From Nocardiopsis kunsanensis DSM 44524 (lineage in GTDB: Bacteria > Actinomycetota > Actinomycetes > Streptosporangiales > Streptosporangiaceae), in NCBI RefSeq assembly GCF_000340965.1, contig NZ_ANAY01000010.1:62001-126000 (forward strand): a DNA stretch of 64,000 nucleotides. The letters run 5' to 3'. The first letter of the stretch is position 1; every line of letters begins with the position of its first letter. Shown piece by piece: positions 34,968 to 44,016 of the stretch. The notes under the pieces were generated by a model. The model saw nothing but the letters and a program-made list of their open reading frames with translations. It did not search any database and had not been told where the DNA came from. Made by a program: the position numbers and the translations under genes.

Positions 34968-35608
34968 ACACCCACCTTCACCGGGAGGTCCGACAACCCC
35001 CGCACCGTCAACATCCGGCGTCGCCGCGGCGCCGCCACCGGAACCGACCCCGGCGCCTGCTCGGCCGGCACCTGCAAGGCCGCCCCACCCTCCGACCGGG
35101 CCGGCGGAGCCCCCGAGCAGTAGCGCGCACACGGGGAGAACGACAGGTGCTCACCCGCCCCCTCGGTGTCCCGGTGGGCCCAACGGCCCGTGGTCTGCGC
35201 GGAGGAGCCGTAACGCAGCGCCTCCTCCACCGCCGCGGGCGCCAGGCAGGAGAGCACGTCCTCACGGGGGAGGGTCCGGCGCTCGGCGAACAACCGGTCG
35301 AAGAGCACGTCCAATTCTGCCCCCGCATGCCGGATCCGTCCCGGGTGCCGCGCCGACCACGCCAGGACCGCACCGATGGTGGTACCGGACCTGACGGAGC
35401 GGACATGATCGGACTCGGGTATCCCCAACAGGTGCGCGACCCCCCGGACCGGCAACGGCCGGGCCGGAACCCGCACCAGATCGAACCCGCCGCGCGCCAG
35501 GGCCTGCTCCACCAGCTCCCGGTCACGGCGGACCATCCGCGGCACGAACGCCGGACGCGCCACCTTCCGCAACCGCGCGTCGACGCGCAGCCCGTCGAGG
35601 AGGTCCAT
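34961..35608 (-). CDS. Shrunken cytochrome P450 (internally deleted)
   Basis: This 215-residue open frame carries pieces of an actinobacterial P450, normally about 400 residues. The middle part has VAHLLGIPESD, and DVLSCLAPAAVEEALRYGS joins the K-helix region. The heme loop follows with SFSPCARYCSGAPPAR, retaining the Cys ligand. The N-terminal substrate-recognition half, most of the I-helix and the ExxR motif are absent. FSPCARYCSGA also departs from the FGxGxHxCLGA consensus. The frame is uninterrupted but the enzyme cannot be a working P450. It runs into the xylanase start, so translation through it may still drive xylanase expression. Confidence 0.65.
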   Translation of the reverse strand: MDLLDGLRVDARLRKVARPAFVPRMVRRDRELVEQALARGGFDLVRVPARPLPVRGVAHLLGIPESDHVRSVRSGTTIGAVLAWSARHPGRIRHAGAELDVLFDRLFAERRTLPREDVLSCLAPAAVEEALRYGSSAQTTGRWAHRDTEGAGEHLSFSPCARYCSGAPPARSEGGAALQVPAEQAPGSVPVAAPRRRRMLTVRGLSDLPVKVGVC

Positions 35609-35960
35609 GTCCTGATCCTTCCCGTGATGTCACCGACCCTAGAGCCCCATACCCGCCCCCGTCCCGCCTCCGACACCGATGGCCGCACACGGCCAACCAG
35701 GCCCTCGCCCCTGCGGGCCACCGCCCCGTCCCGACCAGCACCACCCCGGCAGAACACCCGGACCGGTGCGAACCCCGCGGGCCGGCAGGAGGCCCGCACA
35801 CTGTGCACACACACCGCCGCCGTGCGGCGCCCGGCCCGGGCGCCGCACGGCCGATGACGCGCCCCGCGCACACCGCTGCGTCCCCGGCACCACGCGTGGT
35901 TGGCTACGATCACTGGAGCCGCAGGCAAGACAGACACGGCAGAGTCGGAGGGTGAGGACG
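35609..35960. other. Intergenic region before a Ser/Thr kinase
   Basis: This 350-bp divergent gap between the P450 remnant and the kinase gene presumably holds both promoters. No small gene or structured element could be supported. Confidence 0.45.
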
Positions 35961-37676
35961 TTGGGTCCTTTGGAGAGCAACGACCCGGAGCGCATCGGCC
36001 GGTACCGGTTGATCGGCCGGTTGGGCGCCGGCGGGATGGGTCAGGTGTTCTTCGGACGCTCCGCCGGAGGCCGCGCCGTGGCGATCAAACGCATCCATCC
36101 GCACATGGCCGCCGACGCCTCCTTCCGCGAACGTTTCGCCCGCGAGGTCAACGCCGCACGCCAGGTCAGCGGCGCCTTCACCGCACCGGTCATCGACGCC
36201 GACCCCGAGGACGAGGTCCCCTGGCTGGTGACCTCCTACGTGCCCTCCCTCCCACTGGACGAGGCGGTCCGGAACCACGGGCTCCTGCCCGAGCCCACCG
36301 TGCGCGTACTGGCCGCCGGACTGGCCGAGGCCCTGGCCGAGATCCACCGCGTGGGCCTGATCCACCGCGACCTCAAACCCGGCAACGTCCTGCTGGCCGA
36401 GGACGGGCCCCGCGTCATCGACTTCGGTATCGCCCGCGCCACCGACGGCACCGCCGCCACCCAGTCGGTCATCGGCACACCCGGCTTCATGAGCCCCGAA
36501 CAGGTCCAGGGCCAGACCCTGACCCCCGCCGGCGACCTGTTCACCTACGGCGCCGTCCTGTCCTACGCAGCCACCGGGGACGGCCCCTTCGGCGAGGGCA
36601 ACATGCCCACGATGGTCATGCGCATCATCAACCACCAACCCGACCTGAGCCACCTGCCCGAGAGCCTGCGCCAACTGGTCTCGGCCTGCCTGGCCAAGGA
36701 CCCGGGCGCACGCCCCACCCCCGGCCAGATCCTGGACTACGTCGGCGACGTGCCCGCAGGAACCGCCTGGCTGCCCCCCGCCGTGATGTCCGGGGTGCAG
36801 GAACAGGTCGCCCAGGTCAACAAGGCCCTGGCCACCTCCGCCGGCGAGACCGCCGCACACGAGCGCACCCAGCAGGGCACGGGCCCGGGCGGAACCGCAC
36901 TCCTGGGCGGAGCCGCAGGGGCTGCCGGCGGCTCCGCGGCCGCACACGCCCTGGGCGACGACGCCCGGACCCGGGTAGCACCCCAGGACGCACCGACCGG
37001 CCAGAGCACCAACGACGCCACCTCGGTCCTGGGCCAGTCCCAGCAGGGTCCCCGAGGCACCGCACCCCTGCCGGCCACCCAGCAGCAGAGCCCGCCCACC
37101 GCCCAGTACGGACCAGGGGCACAGAACCAGGACCCCTACGCGGACCTGTACGGCGAGCCGCGCTCCCGGACCGGCCCCCAGCAGGGCCGACAGGACCAGG
37201 CCGGCCGACAGCAGGAGGAACAACGCCGCAGGCAGCAGGAGGAACAGCGCCGCAGGCAGCAGGAGGAGCAGCGCGCCCACCGCGAGCGCCTGCGCGCCGA
37301 GCAGGACGCCACCCGCCGTGCCCAGGCCCAGGCACGCCGCGCCGGACAGCCGGGCCTGTGGAGCTTCGTCAAACTCCTGCCCCTGCTGCTCCTGCCGCTC
37401 CTGCAGATCCCCCTCGGGTACGGGGCCGCCCTGGCCTGGTCCTGGTTCACCACCGAGACCGACGTGTGGACCGGGGCCCCCTCCTACTTCGAGCCCCTGT
37501 CCGTGGACTCCTTCTGGCACGCCACGATGCTGGGATACTTCCTGCTCAACAACCTGGTCTCGTTGGAGTACCTGATCCGGTCGCTGCGCACCTCCTACGT
37601 GGTGGGCTCGGTCCTGGCCCTGGGCGTCATCGCCGCCACCAACGGACTGCTGTACAGCTTCGGTTTCTGGGCCTGA
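35961..37676 (+). CDS. Ser/Thr protein kinase with Gln/Arg-rich linker and C-terminal membrane helices
   Basis: A 571-residue Hanks-type kinase. Its domain (about 8-270) has RLGAGGMGQVFFG, AIKRIHPH, LIHRDLKPGNVLLAE, VIDFGIARA and GTPGFMSPEQV. After a long Ala/Gly/Gln linker with a near-perfect 24-bp repeat encoding QQEEQRRR, three or four hydrophobic segments close the protein (about 470-570). The TTG at 35961 is taken as start because GGAGGG lies 8 nt upstream and MGPLESNDPERIGRYRL matches related kinases. GTG at 35952 is possible but too near the ribosome site. Substrates are unknown; no FHA or PASTA domain is present. Confidence 0.83.
   Translation: MGPLESNDPERIGRYRLIGRLGAGGMGQVFFGRSAGGRAVAIKRIHPHMAADASFRERFAREVNAARQVSGAFTAPVIDADPEDEVPWLVTSYVPSLPLDEAVRNHGLLPEPTVRVLAAGLAEALAEIHRVGLIHRDLKPGNVLLAEDGPRVIDFGIARATDGTAATQSVIGTPGFMSPEQVQGQTLTPAGDLFTYGAVLSYAATGDGPFGEGNMPTMVMRIINHQPDLSHLPESLRQLVSACLAKDPGARPTPGQILDYVGDVPAGTAWLPPAVMSGVQEQVAQVNKALATSAGETAAHERTQQGTGPGGTALLGGAAGAAGGSAAAHALGDDARTRVAPQDAPTGQSTNDATSVLGQSQQGPRGTAPLPATQQQSPPTAQYGPGAQNQDPYADLYGEPRSRTGPQQGRQDQAGRQQEEQRRRQQEEQRRRQQEEQRAHRERLRAEQDATRRAQAQARRAGQPGLWSFVKLLPLLLLPLLQIPLGYGAALAWSWFTTETDVWTGAPSYFEPLSVDSFWHATMLGYFLLNNLVSLEYLIRSLRTSYVVGSVLALGVIAATNGLLYSFGFWA
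37209..37274 (+). repeat. 24-bp tandem repeat inside the kinase linker
   Basis: Two full copies and one partial copy of CAGCAGGAGGAACAACGCCG-CAGG encode QQEEQRRR. They form a charged, probably helical linker between the kinase domain and the membrane helices. Copy number could vary by slippage without loss of frame. Confidence 0.7.
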
Positions 37677-37727
37677 GCACGGACCCGCACCGCAGAAGGG
37701 GCGGGCCCGCACGTACGGGACCGCCCC

Positions 37728-38666
37728 TCACCCGGTCAGGTCCGGGATGACCTGCGGCCCCACCCGGCGCACGTAGTCCCGGAACAGGCCCACCGCCGGC
37801 GGCTCGTACCCGCCCCCCGACCCCTCCACGGGCCAGACCACACCGATGGGGCGCTCGCTCTGCCCGTCCGCGATCGCCCGCTCCACCGTCCCCGGCAACG
37901 GACCCTCCGGACGCGCCGGCAGCACCGACACCCCCAACCCCGCGCCCACCAACCCGCGTGCGGTGGCGATGTCGTCGGCCTCGAAGGCCACCCGGGGCGT
38001 GAAACCGGCCCGCTCACCCAACCGATCGGTCAGGTGCCGCACCCCTCGTCCGGGCTTGAGCAGGATGAACTCCTCCCGCACCGCAGCCAGAGGCACCTCC
38101 GCCGCACCGCCGGAGGCCAACCGGTGGTGCTCGGGCAGCACCAACCGCAGCGCCTGCGTGTGCAGCACCGCCGCGGCCAGCCCCGGAACCGAGGGCAGGG
38201 GAGAGGTCAGCGCCAGATCCGCACCGCCCGCCGAGAGCCTGCGCAACGACTGCGCCCACGGCTCCTGGGTCAGGGAGAAACGCACACCCGGGTGCTCGAC
38301 CCGGAACCCCCGCAGCAGCGCCGGCACCACCTCCACCCCGAGCGTGGGCAGGAAGGTCAGCGCCACCCGGCCCTGCTCCCCACCGGTGAGCTCGGACACC
38401 CCGTGCGTCAGGTCCTCGAGCGCACGCTCCACGTGCGGCAACAACAACCGCCCCGCCCGGGTCAGGCGCACACCCCGCCCCGTGCGCTCGACCAGGGACG
38501 GCCCCAGCTCCTCCTGCAACCGCGCCAAGGACCTGCTCAGCGTGGGTTGGGGCATCTGCAACGACTCCGCGGCCTGGGTGATGTGCTCGGTACGTGCCAC
38601 CGCCCTGAGCATCCGCAGCCGGGGCGCCAACGCCCCCAGGAACCGATCCACCTCGGGAGAATCCAT
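37728..38666 (-). CDS. LysR-family transcriptional regulator
   Basis: A 312-residue LysR protein. The N-terminal helix-turn-helix reads TEHITQAAESLQMPQPTLSRSLARLQEELG (about 27-56), followed by GRGVRLTRAGRLLLP. The remainder is a periplasmic-binding-like effector domain with GLVGAGLGVSVLPA near the end. The ATG at 38666 has no ribosome site; TACTGT lies 6 nt upstream as a -10 box, so translation is probably leaderless. It is divergent from an MFS exporter with only 70 bp between starts and very likely controls it. Confidence 0.88.
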   Translation of the reverse strand: MDSPEVDRFLGALAPRLRMLRAVARTEHITQAAESLQMPQPTLSRSLARLQEELGPSLVERTGRGVRLTRAGRLLLPHVERALEDLTHGVSELTGGEQGRVALTFLPTLGVEVVPALLRGFRVEHPGVRFSLTQEPWAQSLRRLSAGGADLALTSPLPSVPGLAAAVLHTQALRLVLPEHHRLASGGAAEVPLAAVREEFILLKPGRGVRHLTDRLGERAGFTPRVAFEADDIATARGLVGAGLGVSVLPARPEGPLPGTVERAIADGQSERPIGVVWPVEGSGGGYEPPAVGLFRDYVRRVGPQVIPDLTG

Positions 38667-38736
38667 ACGTAACAGTATGCAACAACGGCAAATCATGCAT
38701 TGGACGTATGAAAACGCGTCTTCCTAGCGTGGAATC
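38667..38736. promoter_or_regulatory. Divergent LysR/MFS promoter region
   Basis: In these 70 bp, ATGCA (38677-38681) and TGCAT (38696-38700) form an inverted pair 14 bp apart, and ATACGT/ACGTAT form an outer pair. This is compatible with a LysR-type tetramer site. A TACTGT -10 serves the regulator and a TAGCGT -10 (38725-38730) serves the exporter; both lie 6 nt before the start codons. Confidence 0.55.
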
Positions 38737-39960
38737 ATGACCGTGACCAGCACATCCACACCCGACCGAGACTCACGCCCCAGGGCCGGGACCCCGGCCT
38801 ACCGGCGCACGGTCATCGCCCTGATCGCCGCAGCAGTGGCGACCTTCGCCCAGCTGTGGTCGGTCCAACCGATCCTGCCCGCCGTGGCCCAGGACTTCGA
38901 CACCACCGCCGCCCAGGCCGCCCTCACCATCTCCCTGGCCACCGGCGGCATGGCCGGCTTCACCCTGGTATGGAGCGGCCTGGCCGACCGCTTGGGCCGG
39001 GCCCGCGTCATCACCCTGTCCCTGGCCCTGGCCACCCTCGTGGGATGCGTGGCCCCCCTCACGGGCGACCTGCTGCCACTGCTGGCCCTGCGCGCCCTCC
39101 AGGGCGCCGCCCTGGGCGGGGTCCCGGCCGCCGCCGTGGCCTACCTCGCCGAGGAGATCCATCCCGCCGACGTCCCCCGCGCCACCGGCCTCTACATCGC
39201 CGGCAACCCCCTGGGCGGCATGGGCGGACGCCTGCTGGCCGGTATGGCAGCCGAGTACGGCGGCTGGCAGTGGGGCGTGGGCGCCAACACCCTGCTGGGC
39301 CTGCTCGCCCTGGCCGTCTTCGTCCTGGTCCTGCCCCGCACCCGGACCCGCTCCACCGCCCCCCGCCCCCACGACAACGGGGGAGAGAACATGGCCGCAC
39401 GCCTGCGCGCGGCCCTGAGCACCCGCGGGCTACTGCCCCTGTACGCCCAGGCCCTCCTGCTCATGGGCGCCTTCATGACCGTCTACAACCTGCTGGGCTT
39501 CCGCCTCATGGACCAACCCTTCGGCCTGAGCCAGGCAGCCGCCTCCCTGCTGTTCCTGGCCTACACCGCAGGCATGGCCGGCTCGGCCGCGGCCGGGCCC
39601 ATGACGGTGCGCTGGGGCGGACACACCGTACTGACCCTGGCCGGAGCACTGATGGTGGCCGCACTGGCCACGCTGGCCGCCCCCTCCCTCGCCGTGGTGA
39701 TCGCCGCCCTGCTCGTGCTCACCTTCGCCTTCTTCAGCGCCCACGCCACCGCCTCGGCCTGGGTGGGCAGACAGGCCGTACGCGCCCGCGCCCAGGCCAC
39801 GTCCATCTACACCCTGTGTTACTACCTGGGATCGAGCCTGTTCGGATGGATGGGAGGGCTGGTCTACGACGCGGTGGGCTGGAACGGGGCCCTGGCCTTC
39901 GCTGCCGTCCTGACCGTGCTGGCCGCCCTCGTGGCTCTGCGCCTGCGTCGGCTGAGCTGA
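38737..39960 (+). CDS. MFS exporter, YnfM-like
   Basis: A 407-residue 12-helix major-facilitator protein. QPILPAVAQDFDTTAAQAALTISLATGG and the cytoplasmic loop GLADRLGRARVI (motif A) identify the YnfM/arabinose-efflux-like branch. The second half has an equivalent GPMTVRWGGHTV loop. It is expected to expel a small organic compound, perhaps the effector of the divergent LysR regulator. No ribosome site precedes the ATG, consistent with a leaderless mRNA. Confidence 0.88.
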   Translation: MTVTSTSTPDRDSRPRAGTPAYRRTVIALIAAAVATFAQLWSVQPILPAVAQDFDTTAAQAALTISLATGGMAGFTLVWSGLADRLGRARVITLSLALATLVGCVAPLTGDLLPLLALRALQGAALGGVPAAAVAYLAEEIHPADVPRATGLYIAGNPLGGMGGRLLAGMAAEYGGWQWGVGANTLLGLLALAVFVLVLPRTRTRSTAPRPHDNGGENMAARLRAALSTRGLLPLYAQALLLMGAFMTVYNLLGFRLMDQPFGLSQAAASLLFLAYTAGMAGSAAAGPMTVRWGGHTVLTLAGALMVAALATLAAPSLAVVIAALLVLTFAFFSAHATASAWVGRQAVRARAQATSIYTLCYYLGSSLFGWMGGLVYDAVGWNGALAFAAVLTVLAALVALRLRRLS

Positions 39961-40043
39961 GACCGCAGGCGGCCTTGGGGCTGTGTTGGGCGACAGGGGA
40001 GCCGCCTGCGGGCAGAGTGGGGAAGACAGCGCCGGAAGATGTC

Positions 40044-40057
40044 GTTTAATATTCAAC
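40044..40057 (+). promoter_or_regulatory. MarR-type operator before the mhqO-like operon
   Basis: GTTTAATATTCAAC is a 14-bp near-perfect palindrome (GTT-N-AATATT-N-AAC) in an AT-rich patch 45 bp before the start at 40102. Such sites are typical of MarR/DUF24 redox- or quinone-sensing repressors, which control homologous mhq operons in Bacillus. The repressor gene is not in the window. Confidence 0.55.
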
Positions 40058-40101
40058 TACATGGGCCGAGAACCGGCCGGCCCCACGGAAACGGAGACGA
40101 C

Positions 40102-41049
40102 ATGGACGTGCGCCCGGCGGGGATCCACCACGTGACCGCCATCGCCAGCGACCCACAGGCCAACGCCGACTTCTACCTCAACGCGCTGGGCATGCGCATG
40201 GTCAAGCGCACCGTCAACTTCGACTCCCCCGAGACCTACCACTTCTACTACGGGGACCGCGCGGGCAACCCCGGCACCATCATGACCTTCTTCCCCTGGC
40301 CCGACGCGCCCAAGGGCCGCATCGGCGCAGGCCAGGCCACCACCACGACCTTCTCCGTCCCCGAAGGCTCCCTGGGCTGGTGGGCCCAGCACCTGGCAGC
40401 TCTGGACGTGCCCACCAGCCGCCCCACCGAACGCGCCCAGGAGGACGTGCTCACCCTGCGCGACCCCGACGGCCTGCTCATCGAACTCGCCGCCGGCCCC
40501 GACCACCACGACACCGAACCCTGGGACGGGGGAGCGGTCCCGCCCCAGCACGCCATCCGCGGCATCCGCTCGGTCACCCTGACCGAACAGGACGTGGACG
40601 GCACCGTCGAGATGCTCCACGGCCAGCTCGGCTTCCGCCTGGAGAGCGAGGACCAGGGCCGCCTGCGCTTCCGCACCAACGCCGCCACCGAGGGCGTGGG
40701 CACCATCGTCGACGTGCTCGCCCGCCCGGCCTCCGAACGCGGACTGGTCGCCGCGGGAACCGTCCACCACGTGGCCTACCGCGCGCCCGACGGCCGGGCC
40801 CAGGAGTCCTGGCGCCAGAGCCTGGCCCAGGAAGGGGTGGGCGTGACCGAGATCCGCGACCGCAGCTACTTCACCTCCATCTACTTCCGCGAACCCGGGG
40901 GAGTGCTCCTGGAGATCGCCACCGACGGACCGGGCTTCGACTACGACGAGCCCCTGCTGGAGCTGGGCCGCTCCCTGAAGCTCCCGCCCTGGCTGGAGCC
41001 GCGCCGCGAACAGATCGCCGCCTCCCTGCCCGAGCTGGAGGTGCGCTGA
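40102..41049 (+). CDS. mhqO: MhqO-like ring-cleaving dioxygenase (double glyoxalase fold)
   Basis: A 315-residue protein with two VOC modules. The first begins GIHHVTAIASDPQANADFYLNALGMRMVKRTVNFD. The second begins GIRSVTLTEQDVDGTVEMLHGQLGFRL and ends with VHHVAYRAPD and YFREPGGVLLEIATDGPGF. The paired His and Glu residues fit an extradiol-dioxygenase metal site. Homologues in Bacillus (MhqO, MhqA, MhqE) detoxify hydroquinones. The ATG at 40102 has GGAGA 6 nt upstream. It overlaps the following hydrolase gene (TGATG), the same pairing as mhqO-mhqD. Confidence 0.85.
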   Translation: MDVRPAGIHHVTAIASDPQANADFYLNALGMRMVKRTVNFDSPETYHFYYGDRAGNPGTIMTFFPWPDAPKGRIGAGQATTTTFSVPEGSLGWWAQHLAALDVPTSRPTERAQEDVLTLRDPDGLLIELAAGPDHHDTEPWDGGAVPPQHAIRGIRSVTLTEQDVDGTVEMLHGQLGFRLESEDQGRLRFRTNAATEGVGTIVDVLARPASERGLVAAGTVHHVAYRAPDGRAQESWRQSLAQEGVGVTEIRDRSYFTSIYFREPGGVLLEIATDGPGFDYDEPLLELGRSLKLPPWLEPRREQIAASLPELEVR

Positions 41050-41678
41050 TGGCTCTGGGGGACTACGAGCACGTGTGGGAACCGGCCACCGAGGCCGATG
41101 CGCCCACCCTCCTGCTGCTGCACGGCACCGGCGCCGACGAACACGACCTGCTGCCCCTGGGCCGTGCCCTGGCGCCCGGCGCGGCCCTGCTGTCCCCGCG
41201 TGGCACGGTCGACGAGAACGGCATGAACCGGTGGTTCCGCCGTTTGCGCGAAGGGGTCTTCGACGTCGAGGACCTCGTCGAGCGCACCGGCGAGCTGGCC
41301 GCTTGGACCGGTGAGGCCGTCCGGGCCTACGGGCTGGACCCCGAGCGCATCGTGGTCAGCGGGTTCTCCAACGGCGCCAACACCGGCGCGGCCCTGCTGC
41401 TGCTCCACCCCGGCCTGCTCGCCGGAGCCGCCCTCTTCGCGGCCGGGGCCCCGTTGCAGGGGCGCGAACCCGCCGCGGTCGACCTGAGCGCCACATCGGT
41501 CTTCCTCGGCTCGGGTGTGGCCGATCCCATTACCACCATCGACCAGGCCCGTCTACTGGGCCGTCAGCTGCGTGAGCGAGGGGCGCGCTTGAGCGAGCAC
41601 GAGCACCCCGGAGGCCACCAGCTGGCCCCGGACGTCCTGGCAGAGGCGCGTTCCTGGTTCTCCGCCTCCGGCTTCTGA
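41049..41678 (+). CDS. mhqD: MhqD-like carboxylesterase/phospholipase
   Basis: A 209-residue alpha/beta hydrolase. The oxyanion segment is LLLLHGTGADEHDLLPL, the nucleophile elbow is GFSNGANT, and the later SGVADPITT and GGHQLAP segments supply Asp and His. This is the phospholipase/carboxylesterase family to which MhqD belongs. The ATG overlaps the stop of the dioxygenase gene by one base, indicating translational coupling. Together the genes likely break down or detoxify quinone-like electrophiles. Confidence 0.85.
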   Translation: MALGDYEHVWEPATEADAPTLLLLHGTGADEHDLLPLGRALAPGAALLSPRGTVDENGMNRWFRRLREGVFDVEDLVERTGELAAWTGEAVRAYGLDPERIVVSGFSNGANTGAALLLLHPGLLAGAALFAAGAPLQGREPAAVDLSATSVFLGSGVADPITTIDQARLLGRQLRERGARLSEHEHPGGHQLAPDVLAEARSWFSASGF

Positions 41679-41741
41679 GCCTCTTCGGCCGACGGTGAGG
41701 CCCCGTGCCCCGGGTCTCACCGTCTTTTCTCCACCTCAAGG

Positions 41742-41769
41742 AATCTACACCGTAAAACAGAAATTTCTG
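41742..41769. promoter_or_regulatory. Copy B of the 17-bp motif, joined to a 12-bp palindrome
   Basis: AATCTACACCGTAAAAC (41742-41758) is followed directly by the perfect palindrome CAGAAATTTCTG (41758-41769). They lie about 100-125 bp before the TSUP permease gene in an AT-rich patch that probably contains its promoter. Confidence 0.45.
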
Positions 41770-41866
41770 TGTAATCTCCTCTCCGTCCGACACGAACCCC
41801 ATCTCTGGTGCCCCCGCCAGGAAAGAACCCATGATCCTCTCACTCCCGTCCCCGGAGCAGTGACCG

Positions 41867-42634
41867 ATGGAACCCGAACTCCTCGGCCTCCTGCTCGCCG
41901 TCGCCCTCGCCGCCGGTTGGATCGATGCCGTCGTCGGGGGAGGGGGACTCCTGCTCCTGCCCGCCCTCCTGGTGGGCGCCCCGCAGGCACCCCTGGCCAC
42001 ACTCCTGGGCACCAACAAACTCGCCTCGGTCTTCGGCACCACCTCGGCCGCCCTCACCTACGCCCGCAAGGTCAGGATCCGACCGCGCGTCGTCGTGCCC
42101 ACGGCCCTGCTCGCCCTGGTCGGCTCCGGCCTCGGCGCGGGCCTGGCCACCGCCCTGACCAGCGAGGTCCTGCAACCCGTCATCATGGTCGTGCTCGCCG
42201 GTGTGGCCCTGATGGTCTACTTCCGCCCCACGATGGGGGCCGCACCCGACCCCGGCCTCGACACCCGCAACCGCCTCCTGGCCACGATCGCCCTGGCAGG
42301 CCTGGGCATCAGTTTCTACGACGGCCTCATCGGACCCGGCACCGGCGTCTTCCTCATCATCGCCCTCACCGCCGTCCTGGGGCTGGACTTCGTCACCGCC
42401 TCCGCCACGGCCAAGATCGTCAACGCCTGCACCAACCTCGGGGCTCTCGTCGTCTTCGCCGTCGGCGGCCACATCGACTGGGTCCTGGGCCTGACCCTGG
42501 CCGCGTGCACCATCGTCGGCGCCCAGATCGGTGCCCGCACCGCTCTCGAGCGCGGCAGCGGCTTCGTGCGCGCCGTCCTGCTCGTGGTCGTGCTCGCCCT
42601 GCTACTGCGCATGGGTTGGGATCTGTTCGCATGA
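41867..42634 (+). CDS. TSUP (TauE/SafE) family membrane transporter
   Basis: A 255-residue protein with about eight hydrophobic helices. VALAAGWIDAVVGGGGLLLLPALLVGAP followed by LGTNKLASVFGTTSAALTYAR is the repeated TauE/SafE signature; a second copy is GLGISFYDGLIGPGTGVFL...TASATAKIVNACTNLGALV. The family exports or imports sulfite, sulfonates or organosulfur anions. GGAGCAG precedes the ATG by about 9 nt. It stands alone; the substrate is unknown. Confidence 0.85.
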   Translation: MEPELLGLLLAVALAAGWIDAVVGGGGLLLLPALLVGAPQAPLATLLGTNKLASVFGTTSAALTYARKVRIRPRVVVPTALLALVGSGLGAGLATALTSEVLQPVIMVVLAGVALMVYFRPTMGAAPDPGLDTRNRLLATIALAGLGISFYDGLIGPGTGVFLIIALTAVLGLDFVTASATAKIVNACTNLGALVVFAVGGHIDWVLGLTLAACTIVGAQIGARTALERGSGFVRAVLLVVVLALLLRMGWDLFA

Positions 42635-42836
42635 ATGAGTATCCATCCGCAAGAACGGCAGTTCTGCTGGCGTGAGCGTCCGAATCTCTTGAACTCTCAC
42701 CGGCCGGAGAGGGGCGAAACGGAACCCAGGTGTCGGTCTCCGGCCGGGTACGGCAGGATCCGGCCGACCAACGGACAGGGGCGCTCGGGCCGTGGAATGA
42801 TCGGGTCCCGAGCACCCGATCGAGGAGTTGGTCGCC

Positions 42837-43322
42837 TTGGCACTGCACATCTGTTCCCTCATCCGCGACCTCGACCAGACCGTGCCCGACGACGGTGCCT
42901 ACCACATCGTGCGGTTCCCCTTCGGGGACGAGGAGTCCTACGACGCCCACGGGATGCACCAGGTCCGCCAACCCGACGGCCACGTGGTCGAGGACTGGGA
43001 CGAGGACGCACGCTCCGGCCTCGTCTGGCCCTCCGTCTCCGGCTGGGCGAGCCTGATCGCCATGGTCCAGTGGGAGGCCGGCAACTACAGCGAGCTGCGC
43101 GACCGTTTCGTGCGCGACCCCCTCGGCCTGGCCGGCGGTGCCGACTCCACCGCCACCGACCACCGGGTCCCCGGCCCGGGCATGCAGTGCTTCACCAAAC
43201 ACCACGAGATCTTCGTCGACCCGGACACACCCCTGGCACTGAAGGTCGCCCACAACGCCGGCGCCGGCGCCCGCCTGGTGCACGCCCAGTTCAAACTCGC
43301 CATCGACGACGACGTCGCCTGA
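42837..43322 (+). CDS. Conserved hypothetical protein
   Basis: A 161-residue soluble protein that I cannot assign to a named family. It is acidic, with Trp-rich stretches: FGDEESYDAHGMHQVRQPDGHVVEDWDEDARSGLVWPSVSGW, then MVQWEAGNYSELRDRFVRDPLGL and a C-terminal CFTKHHEIFVDPDTP...KVAHNAGAGARLVHAQFKLAID. The TTG at 42837 is favoured because GAGGAG lies 10 nt upstream; a TTG at 42828 lies too close to the ribosome site. C-ending codon use fits its neighbours, which supports a real gene. Confidence 0.65.
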   Translation: MALHICSLIRDLDQTVPDDGAYHIVRFPFGDEESYDAHGMHQVRQPDGHVVEDWDEDARSGLVWPSVSGWASLIAMVQWEAGNYSELRDRFVRDPLGLAGGADSTATDHRVPGPGMQCFTKHHEIFVDPDTPLALKVAHNAGAGARLVHAQFKLAIDDDVA

Positions 43323-43351
43323 GACCGGTCGGGGCCCGCACCAGGCGGGCC

Positions 43352-43741
43352 CTACCCGTGGTGCTGGACGATCTGGATCAGGTTTCCGCAGGTGTCGTCC
43401 AGCACGGCCGTGGTCATCGCGCCCCTCTCGGCCGGTTCCTGGGTGAAGCGCACACCCAGCCCGCGCAACCGCTCGTACTCGTTCCGCACATCCGCCACGG
43501 TGAAGGAGGCGTAGGGGATCCCGTCGGCCATCAGAGCCTCCTTGAACGGCCCCACGGCCGGATGCCCGCCGGGCTCGAGCAGCAACTCGACCCCCTCGGG
43601 GTCCTCCGGTGAGACCACCGTCAACCACCGCGGCCCACCCATGGGCACGTCGTGCTTCCCGATGAAGCCCAACACCTCGGTGTAGAAGCGCAGAGCCTGC
43701 TCCTGGTCGTCGACGAGCACACTCGTCAGCGTGATCCTCAT
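43352..43741 (-). CDS. VOC-family (glyoxalase/bleomycin-resistance-like) protein
   Basis: A 129-residue single-module VOC protein: ITLTSVLVDDQEQALRFYTEVLGF at the start, WLTVVSPEDPEGVELLLEPGGHPAV in the middle, and VLDDTCGNLIQIVQHHG at the end, where the Glu of many family members is Gln. Members bind or modify small molecules as dimers. GGAAGGA precedes the ATG by 4 nt. Its specific substrate is unknown. It converges on the hypothetical gene at 42837. Confidence 0.82.
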   Translation of the reverse strand: MRITLTSVLVDDQEQALRFYTEVLGFIGKHDVPMGGPRWLTVVSPEDPEGVELLLEPGGHPAVGPFKEALMADGIPYASFTVADVRNEYERLRGLGVRFTQEPAERGAMTTAVLDDTCGNLIQIVQHHG

Positions 43742-44016
43742 GGTCCTTCCCCCGTTCGGTCGCCCCCAGGCCCGCCCAGCCACCGCTCGAGGGTCGGACC
43801 GAGCGGGGCGGTGCCGAGGTCGTGGCACGTGAAGCGGCCCCTGCGCTCGGCACGGACCGGTGCGGACCTGCCCGTCGCGGGTGGTCCGCCCCTCCGGGAC
43901 CGTGCGGCGTGTGTGGCCGGTCGAGGCCTCGAAGGGCCCGTTCCCCCTCCGGGCGGCGGGCAAGCGTGTACGTGCCTGTCCACGCAGCCGCAGGCCGGGG
44001 CGGGGGAGCGGGATCG

